NCBI GenBank assembly: GCA_037968815.1
Contig: JBBKWF010000020.1
Span: 124,001-188,000, forward strand
Length of the DNA: 64,000 bases
Source of the DNA: Pseudopedobacter sp037968815
Lineage (GTDB): Bacteria > Bacteroidota > Bacteroidia > Sphingobacteriales > Sphingobacteriaceae
Direction: 5' to 3'
This document shows positions 18,303 to 28,147 of the stretch, piece by piece (the first letter of the stretch is position 1; each line of letters begins with the position of its first letter). The notes beneath the pieces were generated by a model. It was not told the origin of the DNA and did not search any database. It saw only the letters and a list, made by a program, of their open reading frames with translations. A program made the translations under genes and the position numbers.

Positions 18303-21300
18303 CTAATTTTTAACTATCCACTTAGTCTCTACTTTTGCGAGACCTTCTATTTTTAGAATATAAACACCACTAACTAAGTCACTCAGATTGAAAATCAAGC
18401 TTTCTTGCGAACTGTTTATTGTATTCTTTTTAATCGTTCTACCAGATAAATCTAATAAATAAGCTGTGTCAAACTTCCCTTTAACGAAGCTTATTATTAC
18501 CACATCGCTAGTTGGGTTTGGGTATACAGATACTACAGTTTCGTAAGACAAATTTACCTTAACGATTCTGATACCTAATTCCTTTGTAGATCCGTTGATT
18601 AGGTCTACTTGTACCAATTTATAATAGTTATCTCCCTTTAATGGATATTTATCTACGTAACTATATTGATTACGTTGGGTGCTCGTACCATTTCCGGTGA
18701 TTTTCCCTAAAGTAGTAAAGTTAATTCCATCGGTTGATTGTAACACCTCGAAATAATTATTGTTACTTTCAGAAAAGGTGTCCCAATTTAACAGCACTGA
18801 TCCGTTGGTCTGTAGCTTTGCTGTGTAATTATTCAGCGCTACTGGCAATGTAGATTCTCGGGTCACTGTAAGGGTGTAAGTGTTTGTAGTGGTGCCATCT
18901 TGTGCAGTTACCACTGTGGTAATTGTGTTTTCGCCAATTGCCAACACGATAGGATCCGAAGCAGAACCGCTTGTAACATTAGTGCTGTTTACTTTAATAG
19001 TTGCGTTGGACTCCGCTGTTGTTGGAGTTACGGTAATACTGCTTGTGGCTAATCCTACAATTGCCGTATAAGTATTGGTAGTTGGATTAAATTCGGGGGT
19101 TAATGTTCCCACATTAATTGCTAATGCAGATAGCTTCGCATCGCTTGATATAAAACTAAAACCTGCGAGATTAGCTGTCCCGGATGGTGTAGTGACAGTA
19201 ACATTGCCTGAACCACCAGAACTTACAACTGCGGTGATACTGGTTGATGATACTACGGTATACGAATCAGCCTCAACTCCCCCAAACTTTACAGATGATG
19301 TGAGTAAAAAATCAGTTCCTGTAATGGTTACAGTAGCTCCTGATTTTGCGCTAGTAGGTGTAAAAGAACTAATTACTGGTGCAGGGATTACCAATGTGTT
19401 TTTTAATACCGAGATACTATTGTCTGTATAATTTCCGGTAATAACTTCTGGTTTTCCATCACCATCCAAATCATTAACCATTAATACATTTGGTAAGGCT
19501 CCTGTAGTAAATTCTATGTTTGTACTAAAAGCCAGACTTCCCGAAGTACTGTTATTGTTAAGTATTGAAACTGAACCGCCAGCGGGATTAACATTGGATG
19601 TAATAATTTCAGGTTTACCATCGCCGTTCATATCAGCAAGGGCAATTCCACTTGGCTTGCCACCTGTACTGAAACTTTCAAAAGTAGCAAATCCGGCACC
19701 TGTATTACGCAGTACAGAAACTGTGTTTCCAGCGCCATTTGCTAAATTACTGGTTACTATATCGAGCTTACCATCCCCATCAACATCTCCCAATGCGACA
19801 TCATACGGACCAGTTCCCGTTGTATAAAAAGTTTGTGTGTTGTTAAATTTAATAAGACCAGGGCTACTTTCGTTTTTTAATACAGAGACCTTAGAGCCTC
19901 CTCCTTCTGTATAATTTAAGGTATAAAAAGCCGCAATGATTTCAGGTTTACCATCTCCGTCCAAATCGCCAATGGCTATTCTTCTAGCTCTTGTTCCGCT
20001 TAGGTGATAAGAGGCACTACTGCCACTTGTAAAGGTAACTGTTGTTGAACCCGCAATACTTGTATTTCGCAATATTCTGAGGTTACCCGATGTTGCATTG
20101 AGGGTAGCAATAATATCAGGTTTACCATCAGAGTCTATATCATGAATTGAAATACTGGTAATATCATCATTATCATGCCCTGCATAAAAATTAGTGCTTG
20201 TTGAAAAGCTTAAATTACCCATGGTGCTTGTATTAATCATGACCTTTACGTAATCATCATTTGCCAATGAAAAAACTATATCAGGTTTTCCGTCCATATT
20301 TACATCTCCAATGGTGACATGTCTTAAAGAAACACTCGGATCTATTTCTGTTTTGCTGAGGCTACTAATATCAAAAGCTCCTGTGGAGGCTGAATTTAGC
20401 AAAATGGATATTTTATTAGATGTTCTGTTAGCTATTATAACATCAAGCTTACCATCCCCGTCCATGTCTGCTGAACTCACGGTATTTGGAGTAGATCCAG
20501 CTGCAAAATCGAGTTTTGTAGCCAAATCTGTTGAAGTAAATGAACTCTTCCAAGGAGAAATTGCAGGCTGAAAAAACTGAGAACTATAAGCTATGGTATT
20601 ATTTGTCTTGTTAAATACTTTTATAGGCCCTAAACCGGCACCGAAAGGTACAGTCACCGTTAGCGTAGTCGTTCCACTAATAGCGCTTGGTATTGCTTTA
20701 GCTTCGCCAAAATAAACGATATTATTAGCAGCAGTAGCGTTAAAATCAGTACCTGTGATGGTAAGAACTGTACCGGGTGCTGCGCTTAAAACTGAAATAG
20801 CACTAATGGTAGGTGCCACGCTGACCGTATTTTTATACACCGAAACGGTTGAATTTGTAGCAACTATTTCGGGCTTACCATCACCATCTAGATCCCCAAT
20901 AACAGCTCTAGGATAACTATTTGCATAAAATCGTGTTTTAACAGAAAAACCAGCAGCCGTAATATTACCGATACTGGTATTATTAGATATTACATCAAAC
21001 CCATTAGCATCAGTAACTACAATATCCAGTTTACCATCACCATTCATATCACCTAAAGAAACCCAATAGGTGCTACTTCCTACAGAAAATCCTACGGAAC
21101 TTGCAAAATTAATATTTCCTGAACCGCTGCTGGTATTTGGTAATATCTGAATCCCGCTACCTGCCCAGTATGTTGTTGTAATATCTGGTTTACCATCTCC
21201 GTCAATATCCCCAATAGCTATACTTTGAGGTTTTCCACCAACAGCAAAACTTTGTGCTACCGCTAAACTAGAACCATCTATTGTTCCTGATGTAGAGGTG

Positions 21301-22289
21301 TTATGAAAAACTGATACCGTATTACTTATGTGATTTACTGTTGCAATGTCCATTTTTCCATCTTGATCTAAATCACCTATGGAAATAGCTAAAGGATTTG
21401 TACCTGTAGCAAAATCTACATTTGCACCTAAATTTAAAGTGCCTCCGCTGCTAATATTATGTAATATTGAAAGTGTATTACCCGTTTTGCTAGTCGTTAC
21501 AACATCCAAGCGTCCGTCTCCATCAATGTCTCCAAGCGCCATACGTGTAGGGTTTGTAGCAGTAGCGAAATCAACTTTTGTAGCAAAAGTAAAATTCCCG
21601 GTACCGGAGCTGTTGTTTAGAAAGACACTGACATTATTACCTCCAGAATTATTAACCACGATGTCTAATTTACCATCTGCGTTCATATCGCCCAAGTAAA
21701 CCTCTTCCGGACTTGTTCCCGTAGTTAATGTACCAGCGTTGGAAAAGCTTCCAGTTGTAATTACACCGAGAGTTGAATTATTCTGCAAAATACTTACCGT
21801 ATTAGATCCCAGATTAACGGCAACAATTTCTGGTTTACCATCCCCGTCTAAATCGCCAAAAGCGGCACCCACCGTATTAGTTCCTGCAGCAAAAACCTGA
21901 ACAGGAGCTACATCCGTTTCAATAAACGAACTTTTATTAGGTGAAAAGACTGGTAGAAAAGATTTAGCACTCACTGCGGTCGAATTGAATTCCGTATTGA
22001 TTACCGTGATTGGTGCAAATGTACTTCCATAAGGAACGGTGACAGTTAAAGATGTGGTGCTTGCCAAAGTAATGGTTGCCTTAACCGCTCCAAAGTAGAT
22101 AATATTGGAAGAAGCTGTAGCATTAAACCCCGAACCACTAATCGTTACACTTGTTCCTGCTTCAGCACTTAAAGGGGCGAATGAAGTAATGACTGGCGAC
22201 GTGATGGGTGGTGCAGCCTGAATGGTTGGTGTCGCAAAAAAGAAACATAAAAAAGCGAGCGATGTAATTTTCAGTAGGAGTGATTTCAT
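18303..22289 (-). CDS. Large T9SS-secreted surface protein, two IPT + seven-FG-GAP modules
   Basis: Predicted cell-surface or released protein of 1328 residues. Order: signal peptide (1-25); IPT/TIG domain (about 31-115); seven FG-GAP/VCBS repeats (125-490); second IPT (492-580); seven more repeats (590-965); third IPT (970-1047); cadherin-like beta-sandwich (1052-1143, SDAKLSALAINVGTLTPEFN); the ESNNNYFEVLQSTDGINF linker; T9SS type A sorting domain (1255-1328, YPNPTSD to KWIVKN). Each repeat carries a calcium-loop motif such as GDLDGDGKPEIV. Sets of seven FG-GAP units suggest two complete seven-bladed propellers. No enzyme motif was seen; adhesion or glycan binding is an inference. Confidence 0.92.
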   Translation of the reverse strand: MKSLLLKITSLAFLCFFFATPTIQAAPPITSPVITSFAPLSAEAGTSVTISGSGFNATASSNIIYFGAVKATITLASTTSLTVTVPYGSTFAPITVINTEFNSTAVSAKSFLPVFSPNKSSFIETDVAPVQVFAAGTNTVGAAFGDLDGDGKPEIVAVNLGSNTVSILQNNSTLGVITTGSFSNAGTLTTGTSPEEVYLGDMNADGKLDIVVNNSGGNNVSVFLNNSSGTGNFTFATKVDFATATNPTRMALGDIDGDGRLDVVTTSKTGNTLSILHNISSGGTLNLGANVDFATGTNPLAISIGDLDQDGKMDIATVNHISNTVSVFHNTSTSGTIDGSSLAVAQSFAVGGKPQSIAIGDIDGDGKPDITTTYWAGSGIQILPNTSSGSGNINFASSVGFSVGSSTYWVSLGDMNGDGKLDIVVTDANGFDVISNNTSIGNITAAGFSVKTRFYANSYPRAVIGDLDGDGKPEIVATNSTVSVYKNTVSVAPTISAISVLSAAPGTVLTITGTDFNATAANNIVYFGEAKAIPSAISGTTTLTVTVPFGAGLGPIKVFNKTNNTIAYSSQFFQPAISPWKSSFTSTDLATKLDFAAGSTPNTVSSADMDGDGKLDVIIANRTSNKISILLNSASTGAFDISSLSKTEIDPSVSLRHVTIGDVNMDGKPDIVFSLANDDYVKVMINTSTMGNLSFSTSTNFYAGHDNDDITSISIHDIDSDGKPDIIATLNATSGNLRILRNTSIAGSTTVTFTSGSSASYHLSGTRARRIAIGDLDGDGKPEIIAAFYTLNYTEGGGSKVSVLKNESSPGLIKFNNTQTFYTTGTGPYDVALGDVDGDGKLDIVTSNLANGAGNTVSVLRNTGAGFATFESFSTGGKPSGIALADMNGDGKPEIITSNVNPAGGSVSILNNNSTSGSLAFSTNIEFTTGALPNVLMVNDLDGDGKPEVITGNYTDNSISVLKNTLVIPAPVISSFTPTSAKSGATVTITGTDFLLTSSVKFGGVEADSYTVVSSTSITAVVSSGGSGNVTVTTPSGTANLAGFSFISSDAKLSALAINVGTLTPEFNPTTNTYTAIVGLATSSITVTPTTAESNATIKVNSTNVTSGSASDPIVLAIGENTITTVVTAQDGTTTNTYTLTVTRESTLPVALNNYTAKLQTNGSVLLNWDTFSESNNNYFEVLQSTDGINFTTLGKITGNGTSTQRNQYSYVDKYPLKGDNYYKLVQVDLINGSTKELGIRIVKVNLSYETVVSVYPNPTSDVVIISFVKGKFDTAYLLDLSGRTIKKNTINSSQESLIFNLSDLVSGVYILKIEGLAKVETKWIVKN

Positions 22290-22694
22290 AGTTTAATTAG
22301 ATAGGGTACTTATTGAGAGATGAATTGATTTTTTTGAATTAGATGACCACGAATAGGTGTTTTTTTTAAAATTATGATATGGAAATTTTCTGTAATTAAA
22401 TTTAACTATAAGGTTGTTTTTGTTTAGTGTAAAAGAAAAATTTTGTGTAAAAGTTGCGTACACCAAAAAATGATAATTCTAATAGATTATTTTTTTTACG
22501 TATGAAAAATTAATTTGTTACTTAATTCTGAAAGAAATATCAATTTTTATACTTTTTCTTGAAAACTGAGGCAGGTGTTGTTTTCTGTGCAGATAAGTAA
22601 AATGATAAAGCTAGTCCTGTTTATGAATAAGCTTTAGAAATAAATTTCACTTGTGCAGATGCATTTTGTAATGCTTGATTATTCATAAAAAAAG
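22290..22694. other. Non-coding interval upstream of the FG-GAP gene
   Basis: No credible reading frame. AT-rich; it must hold the promoter of the minus-strand surface protein gene, but no exact TAnnTTTG box was identified. Confidence 0.6.
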
Positions 22695-22729
22695 AAAATC
22701 CGATAGATTCATTCTAACGGATTTTTTTT
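22695..22729 (-). terminator. Hairpin downstream of the DUF4126 gene
   Basis: AAAATCCG-A-TAGA pairs with TCTA-A-CGGATTTT, followed by T-rich sequence on either strand. About 100 bp after the DUF4126 stop. Confidence 0.75.
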
Positions 22730-22828
22730 GAATAAGCTTTAATTAATTCGTCAATTTTGTGATAATGTAAAGGAATAGAAAGAAACAGCACATTTAAAAG
22801 AGAGTTTTTCCATCATTATTGATGACTA

Positions 22829-23290
22829 CTATCTAATTAGAGCACTTGGAGAAAATGCCAATAAATCTTCTGCTATTGCAACCAAATTTCCTTTTCCGGT
22901 TTTAGTGGATGTTTTTTTTCTGAGTTTAAAAAAAATAAAAGTGGATGCCAAAGCAGACAGAGCGCCAACTACTGCACCATTTACTGGATTTTTAAAAGCG
23001 GCTTTATAAACTGAAGCTCCGACCAGTGCACCAGAAGCACACCTCACTAAAATAGCCATAGGCTCTGTACGGTTTGGAGCATAAGTACTTTTGTCCCCTG
23101 CCAGCTCTCCTAAAGCGGCAACGTTCATAATAGAAGAAGTTATACCCGATTGGATAAAACTTAATTTACTATTCGTTAATCCTATCTGTTTGTTTTTATT
23201 GAATTTACTACTAAGGATGGATAATGGAGCCATGCTACGCATTCCGGCACTTAAGCCTAATATTACTGTTTTTATAAATGGATTTCTCAT
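22829..23290 (-). CDS. DUF4126 family membrane protein
   Basis: A 153-residue protein with glycine- and alanine-rich hydrophobic segments and the opening KTVILGLSAGMRSMAPLSIL, matching DUF4126. The middle AELAGDKSTYAPNRTEP-like segment (here GELAGDKSTYAPNRTEPM) and ALVGASVYKA are also family features. It appears to have three or four short membrane segments. Function unknown. Same strand as the DUF1304 gene about 145 bp upstream, so they may share a transcript. Confidence 0.82.
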   Translation of the reverse strand: MRNPFIKTVILGLSAGMRSMAPLSILSSKFNKNKQIGLTNSKLSFIQSGITSSIMNVAALGELAGDKSTYAPNRTEPMAILVRCASGALVGASVYKAAFKNPVNGAVVGALSALASTFIFFKLRKKTSTKTGKGNLVAIAEDLLAFSPSALIR

Positions 23291-23434
23291 GATTTGATGT
23301 TTAAAAAATCAAAACAAAAACCCGTCCTAAAATTAAGGATATGTTATAACCCTAGTTTTACCCTTTTTAGCAATTAAAAGCAGTTGAGCGTTAATTATAG
23401 AACAATTAGATTTTAAAAACCTAATTAGTACTAA

Positions 23435-23806
23435 CTATTTACTCGCCAGCAAAACAAAAATAAGTGCTAGAATAGCAGGTATCGCTTGGGTAAAGAATAT
23501 TTTTTTAGTGGCGGTTAGCGCCCCATAAATCCCAGCAACAATTACGCAAGACAGAAAAAATATAGCAACATTTGTTGACCATGAACTATCTGTGATAAAA
23601 AAAGTCCAAATTAAGCCGGCAGCTAAAAAACCATTATATAAGCCTTGATTTGCAGCGAGTGCCTTTGTAGGTTTAAATAAGTCTTCCCTCAAAAAACTGA
23701 AAGTCTTTTTTCCGATAGTTTCCCAAGCAAACATTTCGAAATACATAATGTATAGATGTTCGATTGCCACAAAGGCAATGAGTATTTGAGAGATTGTTTT
23801 TAACAT
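23435..23806 (-). CDS. DUF1304 family membrane protein
   Basis: Integral membrane protein of 123 residues with four hydrophobic helices. The segments IEHLYIMYFEMFAWET and ALAANQGLYNGFLAAGLIW are hallmarks of DUF1304. Its function is not known. Located between the aldo/keto reductase and DUF4126 genes on the same strand, about 90 bp after the reductase. Confidence 0.87.
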   Translation of the reverse strand: MLKTISQILIAFVAIEHLYIMYFEMFAWETIGKKTFSFLREDLFKPTKALAANQGLYNGFLAAGLIWTFFITDSSWSTNVAIFFLSCVIVAGIYGALTATKKIFFTQAIPAILALIFVLLASK

Positions 23807-23896
23807 TTCAATATTGATTAAATGTAATTGGGATAAGTAAGAAATATGAATTACTCAATATAGTTAATAGAAATTAGCAATAAAGGAGTGAACAGT

Positions 23897-24880
23897 TTAC
23901 CACTTTTGATGAACTTCTTGTTTGATGTATTGATTATAAATTAAGCTGACAGCTTCTAGTTCATCCGGCTTTAAATCACTCAATTCTTCAACTTTTAAAT
24001 TACTTTCTAGCTGAGCTAGTTTTGAAGCTCCGGGAATAACACAGCTAATTTCTGGAAATTGTAAAATCCATTTTAATGCGATTTGAGGAAGATCTGAATG
24101 AGGGAAGACATTTTTCAACTCCTCCACCGCTATTAAGCCTTTCTCATAATCTACTCCCGAAAAAGTTTCCCCTTTATCAAACGCCTCACCGTTTCTATTG
24201 AAATTGCGGTGATCTTCTTTCTCGAAAGTTGTTTCTTTAGTGAATTTTCCTGTCAATAAACCACTAGCTAAAGGAACCCTGGCGATTAATCCAATATTAT
24301 TTTTCTGAGCCAACTCAAAAAGTAATTCATTGGGTCTTTGCCTAAACATATTATAAATAAACTGAATGGAGCAAACATTAGGGTACTCCATCGCTTTTAT
24401 GCCTTCTTCAATTTTCTCTATACTTACGCCTAAATTTTGGATTTTTCCTTCTTCTTTTAATCGGTTGAATAATTCAAAAATTTCGGGGCGATAAAAAACC
24501 TCAGTAGGAGGGCAGTGCAGCTGAATTAAGTCTAAGGTCTCTAAACCTGTGTTTGTAAGACTGTCTTCAACAGACTTTCTTAATGCCTCTACAGTATAGC
24601 TTTCATTGATATGAGGATTTAGTTTTCTGCCACATTTGCTTGCTACATAAATCTTCTCTGATCTGGATTTAACCAAACGGCCAACTGCTTTTTCACTTTC
24701 TCCATCACTATAAACATCAGCGGTGTCAATAAAGTTGATTCCAGAATCAATTGCTTTGTTCAGGATTTCATCCGCATTTTGAGCGTTAAACGGTTCTCCC
24801 CATTTTCCGCCGACTTGCCAAGTTCCTAAACTGATTTCTGAAATTTTTAAATTGCTTTTACCTAGTGTTCTGAAGTTCAT
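23897..24880 (-). CDS. Aldo/keto reductase
   Basis: NAD(P)H-dependent carbonyl reductase with a TIM-barrel fold. The catalytic tetrad is complete: Asp52 and Tyr57 (NFIDTADVYSDGESE), Lys82 (VASKCGRK) and His122 (LIQLHCPP). C-terminal cofactor-binding segments include VIPGASKLAQLESNLK. Length 327 is usual. Start ATG at 24878-24880. Physiological substrate cannot be assigned. Downstream neighbours DUF1304 and DUF4126 are not known to work with it. Confidence 0.93.
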   Translation of the reverse strand: MNFRTLGKSNLKISEISLGTWQVGGKWGEPFNAQNADEILNKAIDSGINFIDTADVYSDGESEKAVGRLVKSRSEKIYVASKCGRKLNPHINESYTVEALRKSVEDSLTNTGLETLDLIQLHCPPTEVFYRPEIFELFNRLKEEGKIQNLGVSIEKIEEGIKAMEYPNVCSIQFIYNMFRQRPNELLFELAQKNNIGLIARVPLASGLLTGKFTKETTFEKEDHRNFNRNGEAFDKGETFSGVDYEKGLIAVEELKNVFPHSDLPQIALKWILQFPEISCVIPGASKLAQLESNLKVEELSDLKPDELEAVSLIYNQYIKQEVHQKW

Positions 24881-25206
24881 GTTGGGAATTTAAGGAAAAT
24901 CAAGATGTTATTTTGAAAAGTTGGAGTTTTGTTGAACCGAAAAGGTGAATGTTTAATGATTCTGAGATTTGTCTGACTTTATGTTGGGGATTAAAGAATT
25001 TGGAAATTCCTTAAATTATTGAATTTGGGTCTATTTAGCTAAACTTTTCATGTGATTTCATAGGACGCTTGATTTACTCTCCCTGCCGGGATTTATGTCT
25101 TTCATTAGTAGGACGAACTTTTTTAGTCTGATTATGCATTGCAATTTTTAAAAAGAGTTTGTTTTCGATGAATTTACATTATAATAATTATTGCACAGCA
25201 CCTCAC
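24881..25206. other. Non-coding interval
   Basis: About 330 bp between the mreB terminator and the aldo/keto reductase start. No reading frame, RNA or clear repeat was seen; it presumably holds the reductase promoter. Confidence 0.6.
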
Positions 25207-25239
25207 AAAAAAAAGCAAGAATCTTTCAATCCTTGCTTT
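25207..25239 (-). terminator. Terminator downstream of mreB
   Basis: AAAGCAAG (25212-25219) pairs with CTTGCTTT (25232-25239); on the minus strand a run of eight T follows. It closes the purN-purH-mreB run 50 bp past the mreB stop. Confidence 0.85.
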
Positions 25240-25287
25240 CCCATAACACAAGTTCTAACATCTTGTGTCTAATATCTCAAATCTAAC

Positions 25288-26310
25288 TTACTGCATCAAA
25301 AACTTAAAGTTTTGAATGTTTTTTAAGGAGATTCCTGTCCCTCTAACTACCGCTCTCAAAGGGTCATCGGCAACATGGACAGGTAATTTAGTCTTAGAGC
25401 TTACTCTTTTATCTAAACCACGTAATAATGCTCCCCCGCCGGTTAAGTAAATACCAGTTTGATAAATATCAGCAGAAAGTTCTGGAGGGGTAATCTCTAA
25501 AGCTTTCAAAATTGCTTCTTCAATTTTTGAAATCGACTTATCTAAGCAATGAGCAATTTCTGTATACGAAACGGTAATCTGTTTCGGTACACCAGTCATT
25601 AAATCACGACCTTGAACTGCGAAATCCGCAGGAGCATCTGCCAATTCTGGTAGGGCAGAACCGACCTCAATTTTAATCCTTTCGGCAGTACGGTCACCAA
25701 TCATTATATTATGCTGACGGCGGATATAATTCACAATATCTGAATCGAAGTTATCCCCAGCAACACGGATAGACTGGTCGCAAACAATACCCGAAAGTGC
25801 GATAACCGCAATCTCGGTGGTTCCGCCACCTATATCAATAATCATGTTGCCCATCGGTTCTTCCACATCAATACCGATACCTACAGCAGCAGCCATTGGT
25901 TCGTAAATTAAATAAACCTCTTTTGCGCCTGCAATTTCAGCAGAGTCACGAACAGCTCTTTTTTCAACCTCGGTAATGCCAGAAGGAATACAGATTACCA
26001 TACGCAGAGAAGGGAAAAACCATCCTTTACCATTGTTAATCATTTTAATCATCCCACGAATCATATGCTCCGCAGCGTTAAAATCAGCTATTACACCATC
26101 TTTTAACGGACGAACAGTTTTGATGTTCTCGTGAGTTTTACCTTCCATTTGCATGGCCTGCCTGCCAATTGCGATCACTTTATTAGTGGTACGGTCAATT
26201 GCAACGATAGATGGTTCATCCACCACTACTTTGTCGTTATGAATAATTAAGGTGTTGGCAGTACCTAAATCTATTGCTATTTCTTGTGTAAACCAGTTGA
26301 ATAAACCCAT
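25288..26310 (-). CDS. mreB: Rod shape-determining protein MreB
   Basis: Bacterial actin that organises the cell-wall elongation machinery under the inner membrane. The start MGLFNWFTQEIAIDLGTANT has the hydrophobic amphipathic N-terminus and phosphate-1 loop; MIIDIGGGTTEIAVI is phosphate-2 and TGGGALLRGLD the adenosine motif. Length 340 is normal. The gene follows purH on the same strand with a 136-bp gap that contains a perfect 52-bp tandem duplication. A terminator follows and no mreC or mreD is next, although the two often adjoin mreB. Confidence 0.97.
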   Translation of the reverse strand: MGLFNWFTQEIAIDLGTANTLIIHNDKVVVDEPSIVAIDRTTNKVIAIGRQAMQMEGKTHENIKTVRPLKDGVIADFNAAEHMIRGMIKMINNGKGWFFPSLRMVICIPSGITEVEKRAVRDSAEIAGAKEVYLIYEPMAAAVGIGIDVEEPMGNMIIDIGGGTTEIAVIALSGIVCDQSIRVAGDNFDSDIVNYIRRQHNIMIGDRTAERIKIEVGSALPELADAPADFAVQGRDLMTGVPKQITVSYTEIAHCLDKSISKIEEAILKALEITPPELSADIYQTGIYLTGGGALLRGLDKRVSSKTKLPVHVADDPLRAVVRGTGISLKNIQNFKFLMQ

Positions 26311-26332
26311 TGATGTTTTCTTGCGGTTTTGT

Positions 26333-26437
26333 TTAAATGTGTGTGACTAAAATGTTGAGCGTCAATTTTTTTTAGCGAGGCTAATTAAATGTGTGTGACT
26401 AAAATGTTGAGCGTCAATTTTTTTTAGCGAGGCTAAT
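26333..26437. repeat. Perfect 52-bp tandem duplication in the mreB leader region
   Basis: Copy 1 is 26333-26384 and copy 2 is 26385-26436, identical at every base including an eight-T run, with one further matching base. Each unit contains TGTGTGACTAAAATGTTGAG and AGCGAGGCTAA. It occupies most of the purH-mreB gap and sits 23 bp upstream of the mreB start. Confidence 0.97.
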
Positions 26438-26446
26438 ATACTGATA

Positions 26447-27976
26447 TTAATGTTTAAAATGACGAACTCCAGTAGTTACCATTGCAATTCCTTTTTGGTT
26501 TGCCATGTCAATAGAGTCTTGGTCTTTTATAGAGCCACCTGGCTGTAATACCGCAGTAATCCCTGCTTCAGAAGCTAATTCTACGCAATCTGGGAAAGGG
26601 AAAAATGCATCTGAAGCCATAACAGCGCCTTTTAAATCGAAACCAAAACTTTCAGCTTTAACGACAGCTTGTTTTAAGGAATCCACTCTTGATGTTTGTC
26701 CAACGCCACTTGCTATCAAAGTATTGTCTTTAGCAAAAATAATGGTGTTTGATTTGGTGTGTTTTACCAGTTTATTAGCGAAATATAAATCTTTTAATTC
26801 TTGTTCAGTCGGTTTTTTGTCGGTTACCGATTTCATTAATTCTGGACCCTCAACGGTATTGTCTTTATCCTGCTCAATTACACCGTTCAATAGTGTTTTG
26901 AAAAGTTTACCCGGTAGAGCTACTTCTTTTCTTTTTAAAATGATACGGTTCTTTTTAGAAGTAATTACTTTTTCTGCCTCTGGCGAGTAAGAAGGAGCGA
27001 TTAATACTTCGAAAAATAATTTATTGATTTCTGTAGCTGTAGCTTCGTCAACTTCACCGTTACAAATTAATACTCCACCAAAAGCCGAAATTGGGTCACA
27101 AGCTAATGCAACATTCCAAGCATCTAATATTTGTGGTCGGCTAGCAATTCCACAAGCGTTGGTATGTTTTAAAATAGCAAAAGTAGGCTCTGTAAATTCG
27201 TCAATTAAAGCAACTGCAGCGTCAACATCTACCAAGTTATTGTAAGATAATTCTTTACCGTTAAGTTTTTCGAACATGGCTTCTAAATCGCCATAGAAAT
27301 AACCTTTTTGGTGTGGGTTTTCTCCGTAACGTAAAACAGAAGATTTTTGTTCGCTTTGTTTGAATAATGTTAAAGCATCATCACCTTGGTTAAACCAATT
27401 GAAAATTGCAGTATCGTAATGAGAAGAAACATTGAATGCATTACGAGCAAAAGCTTTACGTTGCGCTAACGTAGTTTCTCCTTTTTGAGTTTCTAATAAA
27501 GTATTCAGTTCTGAATAATCATCTTTAGAAGCAATGATGATTACATCTTTGTGGTTTTTTGCTGCCGCTCTGATTAATGAAATTCCACCAATGTCAATTT
27601 TTTCTATAATATCTTGTTCTGCTGCTCCCGATTTTACGGTTTCTTCGAATGGGTATAAATCAACAATTACCAAGTCAATTTCAGGGATTTCATACTCAGC
27701 AATTTGGTTTTGATCACCTTCATGGCCTCTTCTAGTTAAAATACCGCCAAAAACCTTTGGGTGTAATGTTTTAACACGTCCGCCTAAAATAGAAGGGTAG
27801 GAGGTTAAATCTTCAACCGGAATTACAGGAACTCCTAAGTCTGTAATAAATTTTTCTGTACCGCCAGTAGAATAAATGTTTACGCCTAATTGCTTTAACT
27901 GATGGATAATAGGCTCTAAATTGTCCTTATAATAAACAGAAATTAGGGCATTTTTAATCTTTACTGGATGGCTCAT
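26447..27976 (-). CDS. purH: Bifunctional AICAR transformylase / IMP cyclohydrolase
   Basis: Catalyses the last two steps of IMP synthesis. The N-terminal MGS-like cyclohydrolase domain occupies about residues 1-145 (KNALISVYYKDN, YSTGGTEKFI, GGRVKTLHPKVFGGIL). The C-terminal transformylase domain has SVLRYGENPHQKGYF, ILKHTNACGIAS with the catalytic Lys-His pair, and ASDAFFPFPDCVE. Length 509 is normal. A TATCTTTG box lies 23 bp upstream. Same strand as purN, 171 bp apart, so it probably has its own promoter. Confidence 0.97.
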   Translation of the reverse strand: MSHPVKIKNALISVYYKDNLEPIIHQLKQLGVNIYSTGGTEKFITDLGVPVIPVEDLTSYPSILGGRVKTLHPKVFGGILTRRGHEGDQNQIAEYEIPEIDLVIVDLYPFEETVKSGAAEQDIIEKIDIGGISLIRAAAKNHKDVIIIASKDDYSELNTLLETQKGETTLAQRKAFARNAFNVSSHYDTAIFNWFNQGDDALTLFKQSEQKSSVLRYGENPHQKGYFYGDLEAMFEKLNGKELSYNNLVDVDAAVALIDEFTEPTFAILKHTNACGIASRPQILDAWNVALACDPISAFGGVLICNGEVDEATATEINKLFFEVLIAPSYSPEAEKVITSKKNRIILKRKEVALPGKLFKTLLNGVIEQDKDNTVEGPELMKSVTDKKPTEQELKDLYFANKLVKHTKSNTIIFAKDNTLIASGVGQTSRVDSLKQAVVKAESFGFDLKGAVMASDAFFPFPDCVELASEAGITAVLQPGGSIKDQDSIDMANQKGIAMVTTGVRHFKH

Positions 27977-27999
27977 GAAATTGTATTTATTTAAAGGCG

Positions 28000-28007
28000 C
28001 AAAGATA
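28000..28007 (-). promoter_or_regulatory. TAnnTTTG -7 box for purH
   Basis: The minus strand reads TATCTTTG, exact consensus, 23 bases before the purH ATG. The purN gene has the identical octamer. Confidence 0.5.
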
Positions 28008-28147
28008 GAAAAAATGAATTATTTTTTCGGGAGATTGTCGGATTTTAATCCTATAATCGGAAATGAGTGGAGCGCTGGCTTTTGTGGGATGTTTTTTACT
28101 CTAACGATGGAGATTCAGATCTTCGCCTAATGTTCTACCATCGGGTT

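Noticed and set aside
18880..21699. Several plus-strand open frames opposite the FG-GAP gene
   Set aside because: They are mirror images of the repeated calcium-loop codons on the minus strand and look alike for that reason only.
26333..26437. Possible CRISPR array
   Set aside because: Only two adjacent identical units with no spacers, and no cas genes nearby.
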